From positions 1 through 21,857 of IMG/VR virus record IMGVR_UViG_3300047554_000161: a stretch of 21,857 nucleotides of DNA, one strand, 5' to 3'. The notes under the pieces were generated by a model that made no database searches, was not told the DNA's origin, and saw nothing but the letters and a program-made list of their open reading frames with translations. Every line of letters begins with the position of its first letter. Position 1 is the stretch's first letter. Origin of the DNA: a virus. Below, one piece after another: positions 14,900 through 21,540 of the stretch. The position numbers were made by a program, and so were the translations under genes.

Positions 14900-14958
14900 C
14901 AAAAAGTTGCAATGACCCCACAGATTTGAGGGGCTTGTAAGTTGTTGATTTATAAAGC

Positions 14959-14981
14959 AAAAACCCTCCTATCGGAGGGTC
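14959..14981 (-). terminator. Rho-independent terminator
   Basis: On the minus strand CCCTCC (14979-14974), a four-base loop GATA and GGAGGG (14969-14964) form a GC-rich hairpin followed at once by TTTTTGC. It lies 20 bases after the stop at 15002 and before the promoter at 14871-14899, so it closes the transcript of the Sm-like gene. Confidence 0.85.
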
Positions 14982-15001
14982 TAAAAAGTAATACCTAAGT
15001 G

Positions 15002-15301
15002 TTACATTTTTGGCATCGCGCCAGCAGGGACGATCTGAATACCAGAACCGAATACACGGTTATATTCATTTACCATCTTTTGATCAGGTTCAGCCTCTGA
15101 TGCGATAGCTGATTTATATAATTTAACATTACCACTGGCGTATGGCATATATGGGGCAATACCAACACCCATTTGTCCATTCGATGTTTGTTGAATTACA
15201 ATATTCGCTGGGTTCTTTAATTCAATATAGTCACTATAATGATTAAAAATCTCAGAAATTAGTTCTTCACCGTTGATCAATTTAAATACTTTAACGCTCA
15301 T
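15002..15301 (-). CDS. Phage protein with Sm-like (LSM-like) beta-barrel pattern, unknown function
   Basis: The 99-residue protein starts VKVFKLINGEELISEIF and continues YIELKNPANIVIQQ, a strand-loop-strand order reminiscent of small Sm/LSM-like barrels seen in T4-like phages of marine hosts. PYMPYASGNVKLYKSAI gives further strands, and the tail is an amphipathic segment plus an AGAMPKM end. The fold suggestion comes from pattern alone, so an RNA-binding role is only a possibility. A GAGGAAT ribosome site precedes the ATG, two bases after the upstream stop. The hairpin terminator at 14959-14981 follows. Confidence 0.75.
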   Translation of the reverse strand: MSVKVFKLINGEELISEIFNHYSDYIELKNPANIVIQQTSNGQMGVGIAPYMPYASGNVKLYKSAIASEAEPDQKMVNEYNRVFGSGIQIVPAGAMPKM

Positions 15302-15303
15302 AA

Positions 15304-15507
15304 TTATTCCTCTATAACAAGATTCTCAATAAAATCGACAGCTTGGTGTTGATCAAAGAAAAATCTAAGATGTATTTTCTCCATATCAAAACCATGCATA
15401 GCCATAACTAATATCTGTTTGTTCTTATAAACAGATACTTTTAAAACCCAGTTACCTCTTCGCACAGTAACAAAGGAAATTAAATTGGGGGATAGTTTTG
15501 CTCTCAT
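15304..15507 (-). CDS. Small phage protein of unknown function, start codon inside a hairpin
   Basis: The 67-residue basic product has three beta-prone stretches (LISFVTVRRGN, WVLKVSVYKN, QILVMAMHG) and a C-terminal helix (HQAVDFIENLVIEE), suggesting a small alpha/beta fold. No family is recognised. The start codon lies in the 3' arm of a perfect 8-bp hairpin (15505-15525) and only a weak TAGG precedes it, so translation probably depends on ribosomes finishing the acetyltransferase gene just upstream. Confidence 0.7.
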   Translation of the reverse strand: MRAKLSPNLISFVTVRRGNWVLKVSVYKNKQILVMAMHGFDMEKIHLRFFFDQHQAVDFIENLVIEE

Positions 15508-15525
15508 ACCTAGTATTTAGGTATG
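15505..15525 (-). promoter_or_regulatory. Perfect hairpin covering a stop codon and the next start codon
   Basis: CATACCTA (15525-15518 on the minus strand), loop AATAC, and TAGGTATG (15512-15505) pair over eight bases. The stop of the acetyltransferase (15517-15519) and the ATG of the next gene (15507-15505) both fall inside. The fold would hide the weak TAGG site and the ATG unless a translating ribosome opens it. No T-run follows, so it is not a terminator. Confidence 0.6.
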
Positions 15526-16074
15526 GCGTCTCCAGTAAAAATCAAATACTCTAAAATTGTTTTTAAAGTACATATCGTATAACGCCACTCGATCCATATA
15601 AACATCTTTTGCTATTGTGGATGGAGTTGCTGGCTCAATATTAACTCTTGCATCTGACTCACCATATTCACTGACAACTACCATAGAGTTTTTCTTGGCA
15701 ATGTGACGCATGGCTTGATTCTCAGTTAGACAATGCATAAACACATGAGTAATACCACGTGTTCTCAACCATGTCACTGCACGATCAAACATGTGTTGAG
15801 CCAATCCTTGTCCTCTATAATCCTTATCAACAGAACATCCTAATTCAGCTTCGTTATTAACGATAGCAACGTGGCAAGCAGCCACAAGATGCCCGTCTAT
15901 ATGATCTACACCAAACCACTTTGAGTCAGTATTGAAAGAGTTTTCAATATATGATTTGATGTAATCGTCGGAGACTCCACCACCGAATCTAAGTCGACGG
16001 TCTTCTCCTTGTAAACTGGTCAAGTGAACAACCAGCTTTGTCTTATCTAACAGCGATAATTTTCTTGGTACCAT
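15517..16074 (-). CDS. GNAT-family N-acetyltransferase
   Basis: The 185-residue product has a clear GNAT core. GHLVAACHVAIVNNEAELGC (61-80) gives strands 2-4, and DKDYRGQGLAQHMFDRAV (83-100) is the acetyl-CoA loop (R/QxxGxG/A) with its helix. HVFMHCLTENQAMRHIAKKN (115-134) matches the later strand-helix with the typical Asn and Lys/Asn positions. The C-terminal 45 residues extend beyond a minimal GNAT. The acceptor is unknown. The ATG sits only a few bases after the hairpin terminator at 16081-16100 and has no visible Shine-Dalgarno site, which suggests low or conditional expression by read-through. Confidence 0.85.
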   Translation of the reverse strand: MVPRKLSLLDKTKLVVHLTSLQGEDRRLRFGGGVSDDYIKSYIENSFNTDSKWFGVDHIDGHLVAACHVAIVNNEAELGCSVDKDYRGQGLAQHMFDRAVTWLRTRGITHVFMHCLTENQAMRHIAKKNSMVVVSEYGESDARVNIEPATPSTIAKDVYMDRVALYDMYFKNNFRVFDFYWRRHT

Positions 16075-16080
16075 GATTAA

Positions 16081-16100
16081 AAAGGGGCATAAGCCCCTTT
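16081..16100 (-). terminator. Rho-independent terminator after hsp20
   Basis: AAAGGGGC (16100-16093 on the minus strand), a TTAT loop and GCCCCTTT (16088-16081) form an eight-base-pair hairpin followed by TTAATC. It begins two bases after the Hsp20 stop (16103). It also sits within seven bases of the next ATG (16074), so it doubles as the leader of the acetyltransferase gene. Confidence 0.8.
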
Positions 16101-16102
16101 AA

Positions 16103-16579
16103 TTACTCTTGTAAAAGAGACTTGTCGCCTTTAGCCTTTACTGGCACTTTCTTTGGCTTAGATGCTTCTGGAATAAGACGCTCAAGAGCGATCTTAAGCA
16201 TGCCATTGAAAAGTTCAGCGTCTTTGACTTCAACTTGATCATTTAGCGCAAATGTGCGAGTGAATGCACGTGCTGCGATACCCTTGAACAAAAAGTCTTC
16301 AGATTCGTCTGCTTTGACATTACCCTTAACAACTAGCTTACCACCGTCAATCTCGATGTCAATCTCGTTCTGACCAAAGCCAGCAACTGCCATCTCAATG
16401 ACGTAATGAGTGTCATCAACCTTACGGATGTTGTATGGAGGATAGTTTGGGATATTCTTAGTAACGTCGTCGTGCAGTTTTTGCATTTTCGAGAATTGCT
16501 CATCGAAACCGACGAAGAACTTGTCAAAGTCCTTGAACACGTCTTGACTAAAGAATGATGGAATGAATGATTTGCTCAT
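16103..16579 (-). CDS. hsp20: Small heat-shock protein Hsp20 (alpha-crystallin domain)
   Basis: From the ATG at 16579, preceded by AGGAGA, the product has 158 residues. The alpha-crystallin domain covers about 45-135: YNIRKVDDTHYVIEMAVAGF starts it, then IDIEIDGGKLVVKGN, FTRTFALND and the signature AELFNGMLKIALER. A short C-terminal tail with PVKAKGDKS and a VPV tripeptide resembles the IxI-type oligomer contact. Hsp20 proteins hold unfolding proteins in an ATP-independent way; T4-like marine phages commonly carry one. An upstream in-frame ATG at 16657 would add residues encoded by the structured leader and is rejected. The gene sits alone between two terminators (16606-16631 and 16081-16100), so it probably has its own regulation. 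Confidence 0.93.
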   Translation of the reverse strand: MSKSFIPSFFSQDVFKDFDKFFVGFDEQFSKMQKLHDDVTKNIPNYPPYNIRKVDDTHYVIEMAVAGFGQNEIDIEIDGGKLVVKGNVKADESEDFLFKGIAARAFTRTFALNDQVEVKDAELFNGMLKIALERLIPEASKPKKVPVKAKGDKSLLQE

Positions 16580-16605
16580 ATGTTTTCTCCTATTAAGCGA
16601 GGTTA

Positions 16606-16631
16606 TAAAAATTACCACCCGAAGCGTGGTA
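16606..16631 (-). terminator. UUCG-tetraloop terminator or attenuator before hsp20
   Basis: TACCAC (16631-16626 on the minus strand) pairs with GTGGTA (16618-16613). Inside, C16624 and G16619 close a TTCG loop with one bulged G. Five T residues follow after one A (16611-16607). It ends 27 bases before the Hsp20 ATG, a layout that suits either the 3' end of a small RNA or a transcription attenuator. Confidence 0.7.
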
Positions 16632-16790
16632 GTGCTGGTTACTTTATCCAGCGGCAATTAACGAATGCCAGTGAAATCTCTCGGACGCCATTGACCGTAG
16701 CATCAACGTTCCCAAGGTAGTGGGACAAAATAGTATGCGTTTTAACTTATGGCGTAGGGCGCATCCCCTGCCACTTCCCATCCCTGAGAA
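16632..16790 (-). ncRNA. Structured non-coding RNA or 5' leader upstream of hsp20
   Basis: This stretch follows the stop of the 55-aa gene and contains no convincing gene. Several helices can be drawn by eye on the minus strand. ACGCCAT (16755-16749) pairs perfectly with ATGGCGT (16691-16685). Within it, GTCCCA (16726-16721) pairs with TGGGAAC (16714-16708), with one bulge. AGGG/CCCT (16769-16766 with 16759-16756), GGCA/TGCC (16669-16666 with 16656-16653) and GCTGG/CCAGC (16652-16648 with 16638-16634) add hairpins. The stretch runs directly into the UUCG terminator. It also looks richer in G+C than many neighbours. T4-like phages and marine metagenomes are known to carry structured leader RNAs (for example the manA and wcaG motifs), but I cannot match it to either from memory. 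It could be a riboswitch-like attenuator for hsp20 or an independent small RNA. Confidence 0.55.
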
Positions 16791-16958
16791 TTATTCTGTT
16801 TGTGCAGCAGCTGCTTGTTCAGCACGCAACTGATCAATCTGTGCATCACCTTGTTGCTTGATCTTCAAGATAAGAGCAACAACTTCATCAAATGGGTGCT
16901 TGCCCAATACGCGAAGAATAGTATTTACGTCAGATGGATTCAATTCAAGTTTAATCAT
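16791..16958 (-). CDS. Small 55-aa phage protein downstream of regA
   Basis: The ATG at 16958 overlaps the RegA stop as ATGA. The 55-residue product begins MIKLELNPSDVNTILRVLGK, continues with a helix (DEVVALILKIKQQ) and ends in an Ala/Gln-rich coil (AEQAAAAQTE). It is mostly helical and may form a short coiled coil. Codon use looks like its neighbours. No function is known to me. The tight coupling with RegA supports a real gene, and it is the last gene before the structured non-coding region. Confidence 0.8.
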   Translation of the reverse strand: MIKLELNPSDVNTILRVLGKHPFDEVVALILKIKQQGDAQIDQLRAEQAAAAQTE

Positions 16959-17374
16959 TTTGTTTTCTTTCCTATGTTATATTTAGCTACCAATTCCCAT
17001 TGATCCTTTTCTTTGTAAGAAACGACCTTAATTTGAGACAAAGATGCTTTTTGTTCAGACTTCTTAGTATCTAGGATCTTCAATAAATCCCAATCTTGAA
17101 GCAATGAAGCAATAGCATTTCTACGCTCTACATCACCTTGGGTAATGTTCGATTCTTTACCGTCTAATGCAAATAGTTCTTTGAAATGTACGATAAAGTA
17201 TCTGCCTTGCTTGTGTAAGATATGGCAAGACTGATATAATTTATTCTCTTTTCTGGAAGCGATACCAATTCTGGTAAGAGTTTCGCGGACTTTTAGGAAG
17301 TTGTCTGGTTCTGGCAGACTCACCTCAAGCATGGACTCAGGAGTCCAATCGTAGTAAACCATCTCGATAGTCAT
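16955..17374 (-). CDS. regA: RegA translational repressor
   Basis: The 139-residue protein matches T4 RegA (122 aa) in overall layout. It opens with a segment of the type MVYYDWTPESMLEVSLPEPD, continues FLKVRETLTRIGIASRK, then LYQSCHILHKQGRYFIVHFKELFALDG and an NITQGDVERRNAIASLLQDW helix, and ends in a basic tail (KYNIGKKTK). RegA binds the ribosome-binding regions of early phage messages, including clamp and clamp-loader genes, and lowers their translation. Its position directly after gp62 is the classic T4 order. The ATG overlaps the gp62 stop (TAATG). Confidence 0.94.
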   Translation of the reverse strand: MTIEMVYYDWTPESMLEVSLPEPDNFLKVRETLTRIGIASRKENKLYQSCHILHKQGRYFIVHFKELFALDGKESNITQGDVERRNAIASLLQDWDLLKILDTKKSEQKASLSQIKVVSYKEKDQWELVAKYNIGKKTK

Positions 17375-17751
17375 TATTTTCCACCTTTATATAATTTTTC
17401 TTTTATCATAGTAAGTTGTTCATCTGAAAGGACAGTTAGTGCCTCTTTCGCCTTTTCGTCAGAGTACTTAAAGTACTCTTTAACTAAGAGCATGGATTCT
17501 GAGCTGGCATCTTTTTTAGCCCACTTACTAAATCGCTTGCGCTTAGGTATAGTATTTAGGAAAAAGAAAAACTGCCAGTCCTTATCGATGAAGCTGAGAC
17601 GGTTCATCTCATTAGCATACATGACGGTGTCTGGAAAATATGATAATCCTCGGTTTACAATATAAGGTAAGTAGTCCTTTGAAGCTGTTGGGTCTTCGAA
17701 TAAATTTCTTTTGTTATCACAAATCGCATTAATAAAGTCAAAAGGTGTCAT
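17374..17751 (-). CDS. 62: Clamp loader small subunit (gp62-like)
   Basis: The 125-residue protein begins TPFDFINAICDNKRNLFED, includes YLPYIVNRGLSYFPDTVMYANEMNR and an aromatic patch WQFFFFLNTIPKRKRFSKW, and ends with a helix. This pattern and its place between gp44 and RegA identify the small clamp-loader subunit. T4 gp62 is longer (187); marine T4-like phages have a shortened form. One gp62 with four gp44 subunits loads the gp45 clamp. The ATG overlaps the upstream 57-aa gene stop (ATGA) and its own stop overlaps the RegA start (TAATG). Confidence 0.92.
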   Translation of the reverse strand: MTPFDFINAICDNKRNLFEDPTASKDYLPYIVNRGLSYFPDTVMYANEMNRLSFIDKDWQFFFFLNTIPKRKRFSKWAKKDASSESMLLVKEYFKYSDEKAKEALTVLSDEQLTMIKEKLYKGGK

Positions 17752-17921
17752 TCGTTAAGTACCCAATTCTCTGCTGCGTCTTCAGCTTTGTCTAGACTGT
17801 GATATGTTTCGTACAATTCTTCACCAGAAACAGTGTCAGTGAATACTACTTGGTAGTCACCAGTGATGATTGACTCAACTGTTGCTATTCTTGTTCCTTG
17901 TTGATATGTGCTAATTTCCAT
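17748..17921 (-). CDS. Small 57-aa phage protein between the membrane protein and gp62
   Basis: The frame from the ATG at 17921 gives 57 residues: MEISTYQQGTRIATVESI, then GDYQVVFTDTVSGEEL and a C-terminal helix (LDKAEDAAENWVLNE). It looks like a small beta-hairpin plus helix. No family is recognised. Support comes from position: the ATG directly follows the upstream TAA, and the TGA overlaps the gp62 start by four bases. Confidence 0.8.
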   Translation of the reverse strand: MEISTYQQGTRIATVESIITGDYQVVFTDTVSGEELYETYHSLDKAEDAAENWVLNE

Positions 17922-18245
17922 TTAAATAAATCCTACTTCTTTTAAGTTTTCTGATGTTGCATTGAATTTCTTGTTAGGGAATCTCTTTGCAAGTTCTTTT
18001 TCTAACTCGTCACGAGTCATGCCTTGACCCATAAACTCATCGTTTTCAGAATTAAATACATACAGGGCTTCGCCATGTTTTTCGATTTTAATCGGAATGG
18101 TGTTTTCTTTGATGGTATTTACCATATCTGTTTCAAGGTCATCTAACATAGATGATACAATTTTCTTGGCATAACGCTCACGTTGCACCCACCCAAAAAC
18201 AAAACCCAAAACAAACGCGATAGCAAAAGCAATAACGAGTTCCAT
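17922..18245 (-). CDS. Small single-pass membrane protein of unknown function
   Basis: The 107-residue protein starts with one hydrophobic segment (LVIAFAIAFVLGFVFGWV, 3-20) followed by QRERYAKK, so the N-terminus is probably anchored in the inner membrane with the rest in the cytoplasm. The soluble part has a strand pair (IPIKIEKHGEALYVFN) and a TRDELEKELAKRFPNKKF helix. Similar small membrane proteins lie beside gp44 in other T4-like phages of marine hosts. Its role, possibly tethering or signalling, is unknown. It starts nine bases after the gp44 stop. Confidence 0.78.
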   Translation of the reverse strand: MELVIAFAIAFVLGFVFGWVQRERYAKKIVSSMLDDLETDMVNTIKENTIPIKIEKHGEALYVFNSENDEFMGQGMTRDELEKELAKRFPNKKFNATSENLKEVGFI

Positions 18246-18254
18246 ATATGTATC

Positions 18255-19208
18255 TCACTTAAATTTACAGTTAGCCATGATCTCAGTAAGAGCAGCCATG
18301 ATATTCAATTCTTGATCAGCCACGAACGCTGCCTTGTATTGATAGTCAGCCAAGATAAGAACCATCTGTGGAATGCTAGGCGGTTCCATGTAAGTAGTAG
18401 ATGTATCATAAAACTGACGGAAAAGACCAGTAATATCAGCATCTGAATTCTTGGCAACCCAAGAACGAACTTCAGTAAAGTTCTTTTCTTTCAAGAATCC
18501 AATCAGAGTCTTGTAAGACTCTTCTGACATATTGATAAGAATACCAGAATCAATCTTACCCGCCACAGAGTATTTCTGTAGTTCATTCAGGATTCGGCGA
18601 TAGTCAGGAAAGTGTTTGGTAGTTAGCTCAGCAACAGACTTTGGATCAAACTCAATACCTTCTTGCTTCAAGATTTTAGTTGCGCGCTTAAAGAAAGTAG
18701 CAGCAATCTCTTGCTTGTCTTTGTTCTCAATCTTAAAATCTACGTTGGCACAACGTGAACGTAGTGGCTCAATGATTTTATTCTTGAAGTTACATGTAAA
18801 GATAAAGCGACAGTTAGCAGAGAATTCTTCCATGAAAGAACGCAGTGCTGGTTGGACAGAATCTGATGTCATGTAATCAGCTTCGTCAATAATAACAACC
18901 TTCTTGGCATCAGTCAATGAAACAGTCGAAGCAAATGCCGTGATTGTAGTTCTAAGAGTATCAATCTTACGACCCTCATCAGAACCGTTGATCATCAGAT
19001 ACTCTGCACCAATTTCATTACACAAGGCTTTAGCCACAGTTGTCTTACCAACACCAGCTGTTCCAGAAAACAAAAAGTGTGGCAGTTCACCTTGAGCAAT
19101 ATATTCCCTGAATGTCTTTTTCAGAGACTCTGGTAGAACACAATCATCAATTTTCTGTGGGCGATACTTTTCAACCCACAGAAATTGTTCTTCACGGCTA
19201 TCAATCAT
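18255..19208 (-). CDS. 44: Clamp loader large subunit, AAA+ ATPase (gp44)
   Basis: The 317-residue protein is almost the length of T4 gp44 (319). It begins WVEKYRPQKIDDCVLP, typical of clamp loaders. It has Walker A GTAGVGKT (49-56, Lys55), Walker B VVIIDEAD (104-111), sensor 1 FTCN (137-140) and the SRC arginine-finger motif (151-153). With gp62 it opens gp45 and closes it around primer-template DNA using ATP. It follows the halogenase after a 12-base gap; in T4 gp44 follows gp45 directly, so the halogenase gene interrupts the usual pair. Confidence 0.97.
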   Translation of the reverse strand: MIDSREEQFLWVEKYRPQKIDDCVLPESLKKTFREYIAQGELPHFLFSGTAGVGKTTVAKALCNEIGAEYLMINGSDEGRKIDTLRTTITAFASTVSLTDAKKVVIIDEADYMTSDSVQPALRSFMEEFSANCRFIFTCNFKNKIIEPLRSRCANVDFKIENKDKQEIAATFFKRATKILKQEGIEFDPKSVAELTTKHFPDYRRILNELQKYSVAGKIDSGILINMSEESYKTLIGFLKEKNFTEVRSWVAKNSDADITGLFRQFYDTSTTYMEPPSIPQMVLILADYQYKAAFVADQELNIMAALTEIMANCKFK

Positions 19209-19220
19209 TATAAAACTCCA

Positions 19221-20678
19221 TTATTCAAATTTCAAAACATATCTATTCTGCTCTAGCAAAGTCTTGTGTTCAATCAATGCTAATTTAGAAAGCTCACTCA
19301 AGTAATTATTATACATCGACATCTGATTGGAGACAACTTTTTCTCCATGTGACTGCATAAAATTACTACTAATAGTATTCACATCAAATAAACCAAGACC
19401 ATCCATAACTTGTATCCAGTTTGTTTCACTAAACATAGTCCAGTTACCAGAAAAGTACATTCTAGTTGGCATTGCACTCTTGAATGTTTCTAAGTTTTCT
19501 CTAATAAAATCTGTCTTGGTTATTTCGTTTTTCACTGTCTTCCAAAAATCACTATCTGATCGTTTTGTCATATAGTGTAGTTGAACAAAGTCAACAATAT
19601 TATCAAATGAAGAAATAAACTCTTTATTGTAATGGTCAGAAGCCTTTCGGTTGACTACCCAATACTCAAAAGACTGAACAAACCCCATAGCTTGTAAAAT
19701 AGAATTACCAATACTGGATGCTTCTAACGGCTCAACGAATGATGCAGACAATCCAATAGAAAGACAATTATTAATCCAAAATCTATCTACTCTACCAGCT
19801 TCAAATTTAATATCTTTGGCAATATTAACTTGTTCGGTGTATACAGATTGCACCTCATCATGGGCTTGAGATGAATTTATAAAATCATCACAGAATACAT
19901 ATCCATTACCATAACGTCCACGTGTGGAAATTCTCCAATTCCATCCAGAAGACAATGCTCTAGATAATGTATATGGAGACAACTGAGAAACATCATCAGT
20001 TGGGAATGCCAATGCATGATTCATTGGAAGATATTTCTTATAAGAAATCCATTTAGCTCCGAGTTTAGAAGCTAAAAATTTCTTAAATCCAGTGCTATCA
20101 ATAAAGAAATCAGCATCGAATACTTCACCAGATTCAGAAACTACAGAACCAATATCACCATTATCTAAGATATTTACATCTGTTAAAGTTGTCTTGACGA
20201 TGTCAATATCACGCTCTGTGCATTTCTTATGTAAGTATTCATTTAACTTAAATGTATTAAAATGGTATTGGTATGTTGTGTTGATTCCACCAACCATTCT
20301 AACCATATCTGTACCAACGGTAACATCAACAAGTTGAATACCTTTGTGTATACAAGTCTTTTCTAATAAGTGGTCTTCTTGGGTTTGCCAAAAAGGTTGA
20401 CCAATCGCATGAAAATAGCTTTTATCATCTCCATTCCAATTCTCAAACTTGATGCCTTTCTTCAAGGCACCATCAGTCTCGCGAACTAATTCTCGATTGT
20501 CGAGACCTACATAATCACAAAACTGAGACCAATGCTCAGTCGATCCCTCTCCAACCCCAATAATACCAATATCTGCAGATTCGATAATGGTTATGGGGTA
20601 GAGTGGATATGCTTTACGTATAATCAAGGCAGAAATCAGACCTGCAGTCCCACCACCTACGATTACAAATTTCTTCAT
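19221..20678 (-). CDS. Flavin-dependent tryptophan-type halogenase
   Basis: The 485-residue protein has the FAD-binding motif GGGTAG at 8-13 and the halogenase signature GWNWRI (245-250), close to the family WxWxIP. A Lys in GIKFENW (Lys77) aligns with the catalytic lysine of PrnA/RebH, and Glu319 in EPLEASSIGNS corresponds to the conserved PLES glutamate. These enzymes use FADH2, O2 and chloride or bromide to halogenate tryptophan or related aromatics. The substrate is unknown. Tryptophan halogenases have been noted in marine T4-like phages. It is AT-rich: 19 G+C in each of the 60-base samples at 19801 and 20041, against 26 at 18841 in gp44. That suggests later insertion between gp45 and gp44. 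It begins three bases after the clamp stop. Confidence 0.9.
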   Translation of the reverse strand: MKKFVIVGGGTAGLISALIIRKAYPLYPITIIESADIGIIGVGEGSTEHWSQFCDYVGLDNRELVRETDGALKKGIKFENWNGDDKSYFHAIGQPFWQTQEDHLLEKTCIHKGIQLVDVTVGTDMVRMVGGINTTYQYHFNTFKLNEYLHKKCTERDIDIVKTTLTDVNILDNGDIGSVVSESGEVFDADFFIDSTGFKKFLASKLGAKWISYKKYLPMNHALAFPTDDVSQLSPYTLSRALSSGWNWRISTRGRYGNGYVFCDDFINSSQAHDEVQSVYTEQVNIAKDIKFEAGRVDRFWINNCLSIGLSASFVEPLEASSIGNSILQAMGFVQSFEYWVVNRKASDHYNKEFISSFDNIVDFVQLHYMTKRSDSDFWKTVKNEITKTDFIRENLETFKSAMPTRMYFSGNWTMFSETNWIQVMDGLGLFDVNTISSNFMQSHGEKVVSNQMSMYNNYLSELSKLALIEHKTLLEQNRYVLKFE

Positions 20679-20681
20679 ATA

Positions 20682-21338
20682 TTAAAAGTCGAATGTAGAA
20701 TCAGATTCAACAGCAACGTAATACACTAGATCGCCAGCAGACTTGAAGCGAGAGATTTTCTTGCTGGAAATACTAACAGTATATTCGCCTGGAAGCATCT
20801 TAAGATTTTCAACTTTCAAGTTGACTTTGAAAGACTTGTCTGTGGATCCAACTGGCTCACTGAAAGAGTTACCAGTTGCATTCTTTTTATCACCAACCAC
20901 AGCAGTGATAGTAGTGCCATCGCCAACAATAGAAACGTCGGAGGCACGAAGAACTGAAGCAGTCTTGTGAATCATGTTCAACATAGCAGCAGTCATTGTA
21001 AACTCGATGTCAGCATTCGGGAATGTGATAGACTTTTGCGGAGCAGTCAAGACAGTTGCATCAGCTGCAAAGTATTTGATGCTCATGTTACCTTGCTTGA
21101 TAGTAACATACTTTGTATCAAAGTCCAGTTCAGGATCTTCGAACAATGACATGGCACCAAGGAATTCGTTCAGATCGTAGATACCAAAGTCTGGGAATGT
21201 CTCAGAAACAACAGCGTCTGCCATCACGTTCTTTTGGGCAGAGATTGTTGCCAGTTTATTACCTTGCTTCAACAGAAGGTTTCCATTGATGCCTGCAAAG
21301 TTCTTAAACAGGGCAAGGGTTTCTTTTGATAGTTTCAT
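20682..21338 (-). CDS. 45: Sliding clamp, DNA polymerase processivity factor (gp45)
   Basis: The 218-residue protein is close to T4 gp45 (228). It starts MKLSKETLALFKNFAGINGN and shows the strand-rich repeats of the clamp fold, with FPDFGIYDLNEFLGAMSLFE (48-67) as a typical gp45 block and an ITFPNADIEFTMTAAMLNM repeat-like second domain. gp45 forms a trimeric ring that holds gp43 on DNA and, in T4, also activates late transcription. A strong TTTAGGAGAAAT ribosome site lies before the ATG, after a leader with a hairpin. It is the hub to which I propose the C-terminal tails of the modification enzymes bind. Confidence 0.95.
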   Translation of the reverse strand: MKLSKETLALFKNFAGINGNLLLKQGNKLATISAQKNVMADAVVSETFPDFGIYDLNEFLGAMSLFEDPELDFDTKYVTIKQGNMSIKYFAADATVLTAPQKSITFPNADIEFTMTAAMLNMIHKTASVLRASDVSIVGDGTTITAVVGDKKNATGNSFSEPVGSTDKSFKVNLKVENLKMLPGEYTVSISSKKISRFKSAGDLVYYVAVESDSTFDF

Positions 21339-21344
21339 TATTTC

Positions 21345-21399
21345 TCCTAAAATATATTACTATGTATAATAGATTATGCCTGAAAACTAAGTTTCAGGC
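21345..21399 (-). promoter_or_regulatory. Leader of the clamp gene: hairpin, AT-rich -10-like boxes and ribosome site
   Basis: Between the rubredoxin stop and the clamp start is a 70-base gap. GCCTGAAA (21399-21392 on the minus strand) and TTTCAGGC (21385-21378) form an eight-base-pair hairpin with a six-base loop. It is followed by TATTATACATA, which contains -10-like boxes and is one base from the T4 late box TATAAATA, and then AGGAGA. No T-run follows the hairpin on this strand, so it is a weak terminator at best. A promoter for gp45 is likely here, but its exact boxes are uncertain. Confidence 0.4.
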
Positions 21400-21408
21400 A
21401 AATTATTT

Positions 21409-21540
21409 TTATTCCATCAAGACGTAATCGTCTTTACTAACACCACATTCTGGGCAGTTGACTTCATCTGGAAGACTCAACCAATCAGCTTCTGATAATT
21501 GGTGACCGCAAACGATACAAACATAAATTCGTTCAGACAT
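21409..21540 (-). CDS. Rubredoxin-like protein
   Basis: The 43-residue product is little more than a rubredoxin knuckle pair: CIVCG (Cys8, Cys11) and CPECG (Cys29, Cys32), joined by a short loop with LPDEVN. Four cysteines would bind one iron or zinc. Rubredoxins are usually about 52-55 residues, so this is minimal and close in size to the C-terminal rubredoxin domain of rubrerythrin. Its ATG overlaps the stop of the rubrerythrin-like gene by one base (TAATG). I infer that the two proteins work as a pair, with electrons passing from the rubredoxin to the diiron protein. Confidence 0.9.
   Translation of the reverse strand: MSERIYVCIVCGHQLSEADWLSLPDEVNCPECGVSKDDYVLME

Noticed and set aside
14841-14960. 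Longer start for the small gene at 14643
   Set aside because: The extension covers the TATAAT promoter and the likely transcription start, whereas the ATG at 14840 has a ribosome site.
16580-16657. N-terminal extension of Hsp20 from an ATG at 16657
   Set aside because: It would translate through the terminator hairpin. The ATG at 16579 has a strong AGGAGA site, and the family N-terminus fits it.
16646-16782. 45-codon minus-strand frame in the non-coding stretch before hsp20
   Set aside because: Its codon use and amino-acid make-up (rich in Arg, Leu, His, Trp) differ from neighbours, it has no ribosome site, and the same bases form RNA helices.
21361-21368. T4 late-promoter-like box before gp45
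   Set aside because: TATACATA has one mismatch to TATAAATA and gp45 is expected to be expressed early, so I list it only as part of an uncertain leader.
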